Assembly (NCBI RefSeq): GCF_014164775.1
Contig: NZ_JACJGB010000009.1
Location: 107,838-171,837, forward strand
DNA from: Tessaracoccus sp. MC1679
GTDB lineage: Bacteria > Actinomycetota > Actinomycetes > Propionibacteriales > Propionibacteriaceae
Length of the DNA: 64,000 nt
Reading direction: 5' to 3'
Shown here: positions 7,286 to 15,416 of the stretch, piece after piece
Position numbering within the stretch: position 1 is the stretch's first letter
Layout of the letters: every line of letters starts with the position of its first letter
Position numbers and translations under genes: made by a program
Notes under the pieces: model-generated
Told to the model about the DNA's origin: nothing
Seen by the model: only the letters and a program-made list of their open reading frames with translations
Database searches by the model: none

Positions 7286-9881
7286 CACCATCCTCCTGCT
7301 GGTCAAGCACCTCGTCCCCTTCGACAGTCTCAGGGATCTCCCACATTGGTCTCACCGAGACAAACGCACCTGCCTCCCCATTCACATCGTTCACGTTAGG
7401 GAAGAAGATCACGAATCCTAGAAGGTGGTGATCAACTGGAAGCGCGATACGGTTCCCACCCTCGAGCTTCGGCGCGGAGTTCTTGCTGATCGGGTAGACG
7501 AGGATCAGGCCTCGGCCTCCACCGTGAAGCCGTCGGAGTCGGCGGCGCTGCTCATCCGTTGAGTGAGGGTCACCTCTGTAGACCGCAGGATCGATGTCGC
7601 GGAGCCTGTCGTCGGGGGACATGATCGCTTTGAGATTGATCTTGTCTGAGGTGCTGTCCTCCAACGCGGACCTGTTGGCGCAGCGAAGTTCAACCTCCCC
7701 GATCTTCAGCGTTCCGAGATTCGAGCCAGCCTTTTGGGGGGTATCGACGAGGATGACGTTCCAGAGAGGGCCCCCAGCCCACTTCCCCACCCACTCAGTC
7801 AGTCGCTCGCGGTTGTCCGTATCCTGAAGCCAGGACTGGCTATCGTGCGCACGGAATTCACGCAGGAAGTCGACGACTCGGTGACCAGGAACGTCCCGAA
7901 CCATCGGACTCGAAGTCTGGCCCGGACTGGAAGTCAATTGGAGTCCACGGATCAGAGCCGCCACCGCCTCCACGTTCCTGCCAGTCAGCCCTTGATCTGA
8001 CCCATCCAGGATGAATGTCTGATTGGCCGTACCACTCAACCCAAGCTGCACGACACTCGCGTGGAACATCTTGTTGGCAGCAGTCACCTGAAGCCGGCCG
8101 GGGTGGGCACGGACCTTCACGCCAACTTCCTTGGGGGTGAACTCGCTCCCCTGAACCGAGCCGATCTCGGCACGCAGGTCCTGCTCTACTCTCGCCAGGA
8201 ACGCATAGTCGGCGTCGAGCCCGTCGGTAACCCAGACTCGGGGTAGGTCCTCATACCTGGGCCGATACCCAAACCAACGACCCATCTGCATCAACGTGTC
8301 GTACGTGTTCGACGTTCGGGTGAAATACGAGACCACAAGCCCTTCCAGAGTCAGTCCACGCGCCAACGTTCCGCCTCCGATGGCCACCACGGTGTGCTTG
8401 CGATCATCGTCATAGTTCAGCCGATCCGCCGAGGCTCCATTGTCGACGATCACATCGATGTCGTTGAGGACAGCGCTCAGGCGCTGCTCCACCTCTGACC
8501 AAACTGGCAGTGGGGCCGTTGCGGCCCCTGAGACCCTGCCTGACTCCTCCTGCCACGCAGCTACGAAAGCGGCCAGCTGTCCAGCCGCAACTTCCTGACG
8601 CGCCGATTCGACAAGCTCTCTGAGGCGGAGAGCCATCGCGAAGTGCGGAGCGGTGTAATGCGTCGTGTGGACGAGCATTGATGAGTGCCCGATGTCCCCC
8701 CGCGCCCACCGGATTGCGGTTGCCACCACAAACCAGGCAAAGGCCTCACGGAGCGATCCTGGGAGGTCAGGGTCGAATGACTCCCGAGCCTCCTTGCTGC
8801 TCGGTGGACGCAGAGCATCTGAGTCTTCCTTCGGGATCCTGCGGACCATGTCCAGACCGTCGGACCCGGCACCGTCTTCCTCGTCGACGGATTCGGCAAT
8901 GCCGAAGACGCGGTCGGAGCCGAAGTAGCCATCCCCCGGCTCGATGGTGGTGAGGAAGTCTGACGGGAAGAGCTCCTCGTCATCCTCTGGATCCATCAGG
9001 ACATTGGCGAAGGGCGTTGCGGTGTAGGCGACGTAGCTTCCTGATTCCACCGACGCCCACAGCTCGCGGAGACGGCGATTGATTGTGGAGATCCGCTGGC
9101 GCTCGGCCAAGGAGTTGGGGGTGGCCTGATCTGCCTCGTCATCCACGATGAGCACTGGGTGGAGGCGGCGAATCTCCTGCGGGATCGCTCGCATCATCTT
9201 CACGAGGTACTTGAGCCTAGTCGGGTTCTTCTTGACGACGGCACATAGTGCCGGCTGATGCACCATGAGTTCCTGTGGCTTGGGAAGGGGGACGAAATCG
9301 CGCTCCTTGTCCGTCAACGGGTACCAGCCCTCGACGTGGAAGAGGTCCCTCGTGAGTCTTGCCTGCGTCTGCTCGCGGAGATTGTTATTGATCCCAGACA
9401 GGACGATGACAAGCTTGTAGCCGGCGTCAACCGCCTTCGCGATGACGCCTGCGAAATTGCGGGTCTTGCCGGACTGGACGTTGCCCATCACCAGCCCTTT
9501 GCGCTTCTGACCGTGATGACTTGGGTCTGCTAGCAAACCGACGATGGACTCAGTTTCGGAGCCCAACGCTTCGATGCCTTGCTCCCGGCGGTGCTTGAGC
9601 AGGGCCTCATAGCGACTCCAATGGCCAGTCTCACTCGGACCCAGGTACCACCCTTCGCCGTCGTAGCTCTCAGGGTTCAAGACCGCAGCCCTGACAACCT
9701 GATGGGCCTTCTGTTTCTCCTTCAACTCCGCGTAGACCTGGTCGACAGCCGCGTGGTCGGTCATGAAGCTCTTCGCGTGCTCGGCAGCTTCTTCAAGTCC
9801 CATGCGCAACTGGGTTATGGCTCCAAGGATCGCGTTGCGAGCCATGTGGAGGACTACTTCCTGCTGCGTTGGAGGGACCAT
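7266..9881 (-). CDS. Z1-domain superfamily II helicase/ATPase of the defence operon
   Basis: About 871 residues from ATG 9881 (an ATG at 9845 is also possible). Walker A is GNVQSGKT at about 133-140, Walker B is VDDEAD ending near 251, motif III is YTATPFAN near 286, and the Z1 module carries GGGTLARGLT followed by QMGRWFGYR near 532 with the arginine-finger motif. The preferred start follows TAGCCT by 7 bases, consistent with a leaderless operon promoter. This is the first gene of the leftward defence operon. Z1 proteins are ATP-dependent motor subunits in restriction-like systems; here it would drive DNA translocation or remodelling for the downstream nuclease. Confidence 0.88.
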   Translation of the reverse strand: MVPPTQQEVVLHMARNAILGAITQLRMGLEEAAEHAKSFMTDHAAVDQVYAELKEKQKAHQVVRAAVLNPESYDGEGWYLGPSETGHWSRYEALLKHRREQGIEALGSETESIVGLLADPSHHGQKRKGLVMGNVQSGKTRNFAGVIAKAVDAGYKLVIVLSGINNNLREQTQARLTRDLFHVEGWYPLTDKERDFVPLPKPQELMVHQPALCAVVKKNPTRLKYLVKMMRAIPQEIRRLHPVLIVDDEADQATPNSLAERQRISTINRRLRELWASVESGSYVAYTATPFANVLMDPEDDEELFPSDFLTTIEPGDGYFGSDRVFGIAESVDEEDGAGSDGLDMVRRIPKEDSDALRPPSSKEARESFDPDLPGSLREAFAWFVVATAIRWARGDIGHSSMLVHTTHYTAPHFAMALRLRELVESARQEVAAGQLAAFVAAWQEESGRVSGAATAPLPVWSEVEQRLSAVLNDIDVIVDNGASADRLNYDDDRKHTVVAIGGGTLARGLTLEGLVVSYFTRTSNTYDTLMQMGRWFGYRPRYEDLPRVWVTDGLDADYAFLARVEQDLRAEIGSVQGSEFTPKEVGVKVRAHPGRLQVTAANKMFHASVVQLGLSGTANQTFILDGSDQGLTGRNVEAVAALIRGLQLTSSPGQTSSPMVRDVPGHRVVDFLREFRAHDSQSWLQDTDNRERLTEWVGKWAGGPLWNVILVDTPQKAGSNLGTLKIGEVELRCANRSALEDSTSDKINLKAIMSPDDRLRDIDPAVYRGDPHSTDEQRRRLRRLHGGGRGLILVYPISKNSAPKLEGGNRIALPVDHHLLGFVIFFPNVNDVNGEAGAFVSVRPMWEIPETVEGDEVLDQQEDGDDESGE

Positions 9882-9888
9882 GCGAAGA

Positions 9889-9894
9889 AGGCTA
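9889..9894 (-). promoter_or_regulatory. -10 hexamer (TAGCCT) of the defence operon
   Basis: TAGCCT on the minus strand lies 7 bases upstream of the ATG at 9881, giving a leaderless transcript. It decides the choice of start for the Z1 gene. No clear -35 match was seen. Confidence 0.45.
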
Positions 9895-9991
9895 TCGCCT
9901 TGTCGAGTCAGTACGCCCTCCCGCTCCGGTGCCTCGACGGGGCCACGGACTACGTTCCCCGACGATCGGCTCCAGCCTCCAGTCGCAGGTC

Positions 9992-10465
9992 TCAGGACAC
10001 ATCCGCGTGCATGTCGAAGTTCGGGACTCGTACTCCCCGGGTCCAGTTGTCGGCGTTCTCTCGGTCGACGACGAAGCCGAACCGCTCGAAGGCCGGCCTC
10101 GCCGTGCGGCTGGCGTGGGTCACCACGCGGGTTAGGCCCCGCCGTCGGGCCTCCCCCAGGACGGCCTCGACAAGCATCCTCGCCACTCCCTGCCCACCGG
10201 CGTCCGGGTGCACGAACAGCATGTCCACCACCCCGTCGTCCGTCAGGTCGCTGAATCCCACCACCCGATCCCTCTCCACCGCGACCAGAGTCCACGCCTG
10301 GGCCCGCCGTCGGCCCCAGACCTCGAGGTCCACCTCGTCGGGTGACCAGGCCTCCAGCTGCTCAGGCGTGTAGTCCCCCTGGGCCGTTACGCGCACCGCG
10401 GCGTGGAAGACCTGCCAGGTGGGCTCGGCATCGAGGTCGCGGTAGGGGCGTAGGGAGACAGACAT
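9992..10465 (-). CDS. GNAT-family N-acetyltransferase
   Basis: 157 residues with the GNAT core: a VVDMLFVHPDAGGQGVARMLV segment (acetyl-CoA binding V/R-x-x-G-x-G/A pattern, here GGQGVA near residue 92) and a C-terminal ARPAFERFGFV strand-helix typical of the family. The substrate is unknown. The ATG follows TAGCGT by 6 bases, so the message is probably leaderless. It sits just upstream of the defence operon in the same direction, with about 110 bases between, and is likely an ordinary housekeeping or modification enzyme rather than part of the defence set. Confidence 0.88.
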   Translation of the reverse strand: MSVSLRPYRDLDAEPTWQVFHAAVRVTAQGDYTPEQLEAWSPDEVDLEVWGRRRAQAWTLVAVERDRVVGFSDLTDDGVVDMLFVHPDAGGQGVARMLVEAVLGEARRRGLTRVVTHASRTARPAFERFGFVVDRENADNWTRGVRVPNFDMHADVS

Positions 10466-10471
10466 CCGGCA

Positions 10472-10477
10472 ACGCTA
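10472..10477 (-). promoter_or_regulatory. -10 hexamer (TAGCGT) for the GNAT gene
   Basis: TAGCGT ends 6 bases before the ATG at 10465 on the minus strand, implying a leaderless transcript. Confidence 0.45.
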
Positions 10478-10593
10478 TCCCGAGGACTCTGCAGGGGCGA
10501 GAGCGCACTCGACGCCACTGCGACGAGCCTCGCAACGCGCTCCCCGATCAGCCCCGATGGCAGACTCGGGTGTATCCATGACGAAGGAGAGAG

Positions 10594-11061
10594 ATGACAT
10601 CAGCCGAGGACCCCGGCATCCACACGCCGGTCACCTTCGAGAGCTGCTCCCACGTCGAGGGGCCGTTCTACCACGGCACGAAGTCGGCGGTCGAACCCGG
10701 CACCGAGCTGGTTCCCGGCCACGGCTCAAACTTCCACGCGGGGCGGACGTCGAACAACATCTACTTCTCGGCGCTGGTGGAGACGGCAGTGTGGGGAGCG
10801 GAGCTGGCCACGGCCCTGGCCGACAGCGCCGAACGCGGTCACGTCTACGTAGTCGAGCCCACGGGACCGTTCGAGGACGACCCCAACGTGACCGACAAGC
10901 GATTCCCCGGCAACCCCACGCAGTCCTACCGGACCCAGCAGCCGCTGCGCGTTGTCGCGGAGCTTGAGCACTGGGAGGGTCACGACCCTGTGGTGCTCAA
11001 GGGCATGCTGGACCACCTCGCCCAGCTCCGGGAGCAGGGACTCGACGTCATCGAGGATTAG
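10594..11061 (+). CDS. arr: Rifamycin NAD+-dependent ADP-ribosyltransferase (Arr)
   Basis: 155 residues. Arr enzymes inactivate rifamycins by transferring ADP-ribose from NAD+ to the C23 hydroxyl. The diagnostic segments are all present: FYHGTK (residues 25-30), the SNNIYF and AVWGAELA strand/helix, VYVVEPTGPFEDDPN (about 84-98), and the KRFPGNPTQSYR segment that follows. The start is fixed by GAAGGAGAGAG directly upstream. The length slightly exceeds the usual ~140 residues because of a short N-terminal extension. The gene stands alone between two acetyltransferase genes, without mobile-element genes beside it, so it is probably an intrinsic chromosomal resistance gene. Confidence 0.93.
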   Translation: MTSAEDPGIHTPVTFESCSHVEGPFYHGTKSAVEPGTELVPGHGSNFHAGRTSNNIYFSALVETAVWGAELATALADSAERGHVYVVEPTGPFEDDPNVTDKRFPGNPTQSYRTQQPLRVVAELEHWEGHDPVVLKGMLDHLAQLREQGLDVIED

Positions 11062-11102
11062 CCGGTGGGCGAGGACTCGACCACTGGCGTCATCGGCGGC
11101 GG

Positions 11103-11170
11103 GTCTCGAAGGGTCGTCTCGGACCCCACAAGCAGTTCGTGCTGAACCTCACGCCACGACCCTTCGAGAC
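11103..11170. repeat. Inverted-repeat element, CGACCCTTCGAGAC family
   Basis: GTCTCGAAGGGTCG at 11103-11116 is the exact reverse complement of CGACCCTTCGAGAC at 11157-11170. The same 14-base motif bounds elements near 37.26-37.49 kb and 37.80 kb, and all are followed by a CTCCTCAGGGA-type box. It occupies the intergenic space after arr; no gene is visible there. Confidence 0.75.
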
Positions 11171-11236
11171 GCGCCGCTGCGCGGACGACGCTCCTCAGGG
11201 AACGAGAAGGTGATCAGGACAGGCGGCCGGTCGGTT

Positions 11237-11764
11237 CTAGAGGACGTACTCGAACAGGTGGAACTGGTTCAGGTCAGTTCCGTCGTAGCGCACTGTGTGG
11301 CAACCCAGATCCGTGAAGCCGCACCGTTCATACAGCCTGCGCGCGGGGATGTTCTCGACATAGGTGTCCAGGCGGACGGTCCGGCAGTCCTGTTCCCTCG
11401 CGACCCTGATCGAGGCGTCCACGAGGAACCGGGCCACGCCCAGTCCGAGATGGTCAGGCACGACGCCGAGAGCGTGGACAATCAGCACCTCGTCCCGCTC
11501 CGCCTCGATCGCCCAACCAGCCTCCTCGTACGCGTCGGCTGCGTCGTGATTGAGCACCACAACACCGGCGATGGTGTCGTCGTCGACGGCCAGGTACAGC
11601 TCGCCGGCTTCAACCCACCCGGCGACCTCCGCCTGCGTAGGGTGGTCTTCGGTGTGCCAGTGGGGGTAGTCCACGGTCTGGGCGAGGTGGTCGATGATCC
11701 TCCGGTAGGCCGCCTGCGCCGCCGTGGTGTCGTGCGGCTCGGCTCGTCGGAAGTTCAGGTCCAT
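11237..11764 (-). CDS. GNAT-family N-acetyltransferase
   Basis: About 175 residues from ATG 11764, chosen because the GNAT fold begins at MDLNFRRAEPHDT and an AAGGA lies upstream; a longer form from 11794 is possible. The core shows EVLIVHALGVVPDHLGLGVA (acetyl-CoA loop near residue 115) and NIPARRLYERCGFTDLG (C-terminal helix-strand). The substrate cannot be told from the sequence. It faces arr tail to tail. Confidence 0.88.
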   Translation of the reverse strand: MDLNFRRAEPHDTTAAQAAYRRIIDHLAQTVDYPHWHTEDHPTQAEVAGWVEAGELYLAVDDDTIAGVVVLNHDAADAYEEAGWAIEAERDEVLIVHALGVVPDHLGLGVARFLVDASIRVAREQDCRTVRLDTYVENIPARRLYERCGFTDLGCHTVRYDGTDLNQFHLFEYVL

Positions 11765-11867
11765 GCTCGGTGTCCTTCTGTCGAAGTGGGTCACAGATGT
11801 CTTTCTGCCGACGGTATCGGGCTACGACGGGCCATGCATCTGTCGACCGGTTCGGTCAGACAGCCGG

Positions 11868-12503
11868 CTAGACGAGGCCGTACGCCGTGGTGGCGAGCAG
11901 CCCGGCCCCGATGAGCAGCAACGCCACGCCCCCCAGGAGCGTGACGATGCGGTCCGCGGCCGGGGACCGATGGAAGCCGAACAGCCGCACCAGGGCGATC
12001 GTCGCCGCCCACCACAGCCCGGCCCCGAGCACGACTGCTGCGCACAGCGCGGCGGTGCGCATCTCGGCACCGTCGCCGGGCCCGATGAACTGCGGCAGGA
12101 TCGCCGCGAAGAAGAGCAACGCCTTCGGATTGGTCGCGTTCGTGACGAACCCGCGCACGTAGCCTCCCTGCGCCCGCCCCCCGGTGATGCCCTCGGTATC
12201 CACCCCGGCCCCCGTACTGCGCGCCGCGTGCAGCATGCCCGCGCCTATCCATAGCAGCACTCCGGCGCCGAGCACCTGCACGGCGGTCAGCGCGCCTGGC
12301 GCGGACACCAGCAGAGCAGTCGCACCCGCCGCCGCGAGCAGCGCATGCAGCATCAACCCGGTGACGATGCCGGCGGCCGCCGAAGCGCCTTCCCGCACGC
12401 CACGGGTGGCCGAGTGCACCACCAGCACCAGGTCCGGGCCGGGCACGGCCAGCGCCACCAACAGCGCGACGGCGAACGCCGCCCACGACTCAGCTCCCAC
12501 CAT
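11868..12503 (-). CDS. LysE-family amino-acid exporter
   Basis: 211 residues, strongly hydrophobic with about six membrane segments. The N-terminal ALAVPGPDLVLV (residues 17-28) is the PGP motif of LysE/RhtB exporters, and TNATNPKALLFFAAILPQF in mid-protein is the second family signature. It is divergently arranged with an Lrp-type regulator gene 60 bases away, the usual arrangement for amino-acid exporters induced by their substrate. The exported amino acid is unknown. Confidence 0.92.
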   Translation of the reverse strand: MVGAESWAAFAVALLVALAVPGPDLVLVVHSATRGVREGASAAAGIVTGLMLHALLAAAGATALLVSAPGALTAVQVLGAGVLLWIGAGMLHAARSTGAGVDTEGITGGRAQGGYVRGFVTNATNPKALLFFAAILPQFIGPGDGAEMRTAALCAAVVLGAGLWWAATIALVRLFGFHRSPAADRIVTLLGGVALLLIGAGLLATTAYGLV

Positions 12504-12551
12504 GCCTCCAACCCGAGATTCCGTCCCGGGCAACGTTATGGGTGGATTCGC

Positions 12552-12557
12552 TACCCT
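12552..12557 (+). promoter_or_regulatory. -10 hexamer (TACCCT) for the Lrp regulator
   Basis: TACCCT ends 6 bases before the ATG at 12564, so the regulator mRNA is probably leaderless. The 60-base divergent interval should also hold the LysE promoter and the Lrp operator. Confidence 0.4.
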
Positions 12558-12563
12558 TCGCTC

Positions 12564-13073
12564 ATGAACGAACCCCAGAGGAAAGATCACCGATCTCCCG
12601 AACTGGATTCGGTGGACTGGGCGATCCTCGAACTGCTCCAGGTGGATGCGACCATCCCCAACAAGGACATCGCCGCCAAGGTGGGTGTGGCCCCGAGCAC
12701 CTGCCTGGAGCGGATCCGGAGGATGCGCCGCAACGGCACCATCGTCGCGACGCGCGCTCACGTGCTCCCCAGCCTCCTCGGGAAGGGCGAACAGGCGTTC
12801 CTCGGCATCCAGATCCGGCCGCACGCACGAGACACCGCCAACGACTTCGTGCAGAAGGCCCTTGCCCTGCCCGAGACGCTCGCGCTCTACAACGTCAGCG
12901 GCAGCGAGGACTACCTCGTCCACGTCGCCGTGGCCAGCAGCGCGGAGTTGCAGACGCTCATCATCGACAAGCTCCTCGCCATTCCCCAGGTGGCTCACTG
13001 CCGGACCCAGCTCATCTTCGGCGAGCCCTGGGTGGCTCCGTTGCGGCACCCTCCGGGACCCGCCGAGCCCTGA
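12564..13073 (+). CDS. Lrp/AsnC-family transcriptional regulator
   Basis: 169 residues. The N-terminal winged helix is LDSVDWAILELLQVDATIPNKDIAAKVGVAPSTCLERIRR in overlapping parts (about residues 14-53), with the recognition helix at VAPSTCLERI. The C-terminal RAM/ligand-binding domain follows, with VSGSEDYLVHVAV near residue 112 as the typical G-x-x-D-Y signature. It is divergent from the lysE-type exporter and presumably controls it in response to an amino acid. Confidence 0.93.
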   Translation: MNEPQRKDHRSPELDSVDWAILELLQVDATIPNKDIAAKVGVAPSTCLERIRRMRRNGTIVATRAHVLPSLLGKGEQAFLGIQIRPHARDTANDFVQKALALPETLALYNVSGSEDYLVHVAVASSAELQTLIIDKLLAIPQVAHCRTQLIFGEPWVAPLRHPPGPAEP

Positions 13074-13095
13074 GACTCAAGCCTGGCCGTCAACG

Positions 13096-13135
13096 CGACG
13101 AGGGGGCCGCGCACCCCCGCGCGGCCCCCTCGTCG
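13096..13135. terminator. Bidirectional terminator hairpin
   Basis: A perfect 17-bp stem (CGACGAGGGGGCCGCGC at 13096-13112 with its complement at 13119-13135) and a six-base loop, placed exactly between the convergent Lrp and GntP-type permease genes. There is no long T tract, but the position and strength fit a bidirectional terminator. Confidence 0.85.
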
Positions 13136-13146
13136 ATCCCCGAACG

Positions 13147-14505
13147 CTACGACACCAGAGCGAACACACCCCAGGTGAGCAGGAAGCCCGTCAGGCCCAG
13201 GATGGTCGACAGCACGGTCCACGTCTTCAGGCCGTCCTTGACGCTGAGGCCCAGGTACTTCGTCACGATCCAGAAGCCCGAATCGTTGATGTGGCTGAGC
13301 CCCAGGCCGCCGAACGCGATGGCGAGGGTGACCAGCGTCATCTGGGTGGGGTTGTAGCCCGCGTCCAGGATGGGCTGGGCCAGCAGTCCGGCCGCGGTGA
13401 GGATCGCCACCGTCGCGGAGCCCTGCGACGCGCGGAGTGCGAGCGAGATGAGGAAGCCGGCCAGGATGATCGGCATGTTGATGGCGATCAGTGCCTCCGA
13501 GAAGGCCGCGCCGATGCCCGAGGTGACGAGCACGTTGGCGAACACTCCGCCGGCGCCGGTGACGAACACGATCACCGCGACATCCGGCAGCGCCGAATCC
13601 AGCACCGACCCACGCTTGCCCAGCGACCAGCCCTGGTTGTGACCCACCACGAGGTAGCCCACGACGACGGCGGTCAGCAGCGCGATCGGCGACGAGCCGA
13701 TCATGCCCGCCAGCCCGCGGGCGGTGGAACCCTCCGCGAGCGTCATGTTGCCGACGGTTCCCACCATGATCTGCAGGATGGGCAGCAGGATGAGGGCCAG
13801 GACGGTGCCGGCGCCGAGCACCCGCTTCGGGCCGTCGACGGCAGCGTCGTGGATGACGGCGGCCTTCGTGGCCGGCGACTCCAGCAGCTCGTACTTGTGC
13901 GCCTTGATCAGCTTCGAGGCGTAGAACCCGACGATCGCGGTGACGGCGGCGATGGGCAGGCCGATGAGCAGCATCAGGCCGACGTCGGCGCCGGTGATGC
14001 CCGCGGCCGCGACCGGGCCGGGGTGCGGGGGCAGCGCGACGTGCACGGTGAGCATGGCGCCCGCGACGGGGAGCCCCAGGACCAGCGGGTTGAGCTTGGC
14101 CACGCGGGCGAAGCCGAACACGATGGGCGCCAGGATGATGAAGCCGACGTCGAAGAACACGGGGATGCCGAGCACGAACGCGGCGGCCGTCACGGCGGCG
14201 ACGACCCTCTTGGGCCCGAGGACGGCGGAGAACTTCTCCGCCAGGGCGTCTGCGCCGCCGGAGACCTCGATGAGGCGGCCGAGCATGGCGCCGAGGCCGA
14301 CGACGATCATGACGCTGGACAGCGTCTTGCCCATGCCCTCGGTCATGGTGGGGACGACCTCGGTCAGTTCGATCCCGGTGGCCAGCGCGGTGCCGAACGC
14401 CACGAGAAGCAGGGCGACGAAGGCCGACATCTTGATCTGGATGACCAGGATCAGCAGCAGGACGATTGCGCCGACGGCTATGCCGAGCAGGCTTGCGGCT
14501 CCCAT
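13147..14505 (-). CDS. GntP-family acid-sugar permease
   Basis: 452 residues with 12 or more hydrophobic segments. Family features include VMIVVGLGAMLGRLIEVSGGA near residue 65, PHPGPVAAAGITGADVG near 160, and a C-terminal LSHINDSGFWIV segment found in gluconate/GntP permeases. It starts 3 bases after the stop of the dehydrogenase gene. With the kinase and dehydrogenase it forms an operon for uptake and first steps of threonate/erythronate-type sugar acids. Confidence 0.92.
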   Translation of the reverse strand: MGAASLLGIAVGAIVLLLILVIQIKMSAFVALLLVAFGTALATGIELTEVVPTMTEGMGKTLSSVMIVVGLGAMLGRLIEVSGGADALAEKFSAVLGPKRVVAAVTAAAFVLGIPVFFDVGFIILAPIVFGFARVAKLNPLVLGLPVAGAMLTVHVALPPHPGPVAAAGITGADVGLMLLIGLPIAAVTAIVGFYASKLIKAHKYELLESPATKAAVIHDAAVDGPKRVLGAGTVLALILLPILQIMVGTVGNMTLAEGSTARGLAGMIGSSPIALLTAVVVGYLVVGHNQGWSLGKRGSVLDSALPDVAVIVFVTGAGGVFANVLVTSGIGAAFSEALIAINMPIILAGFLISLALRASQGSATVAILTAAGLLAQPILDAGYNPTQMTLVTLAIAFGGLGLSHINDSGFWIVTKYLGLSVKDGLKTWTVLSTILGLTGFLLTWGVFALVS

Positions 14506-14508
14506 GGC

Positions 14509-15390
14509 TCAGCCCTTCTTCGGCGCGACGAGGCGGATGACGGAGGAGTCGTCCATGGCGGCCTGGCCGTTGGCGAGGCCCTGGAGGTACAGCTGCTCGG
14601 CGGCCGCGGCCACCGGCACGGGCATGCCCACGGACTTGGCCGCGGAGGTGACGATGCCCATGTCCTTGACGAAGATGTCCAGGCGGCTCTTCACCTCGGC
14701 GTCCTCGCCGGCGTAGGCCTGGATGGCGCGGGGTCCGCGGTCGCCCAGCATGAACGATGCCGCGGCGCCGGACATCAGCGCCTCGAGCGCCTTCGTCTGG
14801 TCGAGTCCCAGCTCGCCCGCCAGGGCCATCGCCTCGGCCGCCGCGGCGATGTGCACGCCGCACAGCAGCTGGTTGACGGTCTTCATGCACTGACCCTTGC
14901 CGGGGGCTTCCCCCACCCAGACCAGGTTGGAGGCCATCGCGTCGAGCACGGTGCGGCAGTGCTCGTAGACGGCCGGGTAGGCGCCGACGGTGACCAGCAG
15001 GTCGCCCTTGCCCGCGCGGGCGGGGCCGCCGGAGACGGGGGCGTCGGCCAGGCCGATGCCGTCGTCCGCGAGTCGTGCCGCAACGTCCTCGACGGCCTGG
15101 ATGCCGACGGTGGAGGTGAGGATGATCGCGGCGCCGCGGCTCAGCGCCGGGACGATCCCGGCCTCGCCGTAGAGCAGCTCCTCGAGCTGGGTCTGGTTGC
15201 GCACGGCGACCAGGACGATGTCGGCGCCGTCGGCGGCGTCACGGGCCGACGGCTTGCAGGTGATGCCCGCATCGGTGGCGAGCTGCACGCGCGCCTCAGC
15301 GATGTCGAAGGCGGTGACGGTGAAACTCTGGGCTAGCCAGGTGGCCATGGGCAGGCCCATGGCGCCGAGTCCGAGAACAGCGATGTTCAT
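14509..15390 (-). CDS. ltnD: L-threonate dehydrogenase-like NAD(P)-dependent oxidoreductase
   Basis: 293 residues of the beta-hydroxyacid dehydrogenase family. The N-terminal NAD fold is VLGLGAMGLPMA (residues 4-15), the substrate loop is DAPVSGGPARAGKGDL (about 117-132), and the catalytic lysine lies in GQCMKTVNQLL near residue 170. The neighbouring DUF1537 kinase and GntP permease point to L-threonate 2-dehydrogenase (LtnD) rather than 3-hydroxyisobutyrate dehydrogenase. The start follows AAAGGACCCC, and the kinase gene ends 26 bases upstream. Confidence 0.8.
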   Translation of the reverse strand: MNIAVLGLGAMGLPMATWLAQSFTVTAFDIAEARVQLATDAGITCKPSARDAADGADIVLVAVRNQTQLEELLYGEAGIVPALSRGAAIILTSTVGIQAVEDVAARLADDGIGLADAPVSGGPARAGKGDLLVTVGAYPAVYEHCRTVLDAMASNLVWVGEAPGKGQCMKTVNQLLCGVHIAAAAEAMALAGELGLDQTKALEALMSGAAASFMLGDRGPRAIQAYAGEDAEVKSRLDIFVKDMGIVTSAAKSVGMPVPVAAAAEQLYLQGLANGQAAMDDSSVIRLVAPKKG

Positions 15391-15416
15391 GGAAGTGGGG
15401 TCCTTTCGAGGGTGAA

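Noticed and set aside
9882..10295. N-terminal extension of the Z1 protein into the GNAT gene
   Set aside because: The extension is a shadow of the GNAT gene and has a low-complexity Gly/Arg sequence; promoter spacing supports the start at 9881.
10594..11061. arr as part of a mobile resistance cassette
   Set aside because: No integron attC, integrase or insertion sequence is visible nearby; only an intergenic repeat element follows.
12646..15336. Very long + strand reading frame opposite the acid-sugar operon
   Set aside because: Low-complexity Arg/Gly/Asp/His-rich translation typical of the shadow of high-GC genes; the real genes are the regulator before 13073 and the minus-strand operon.
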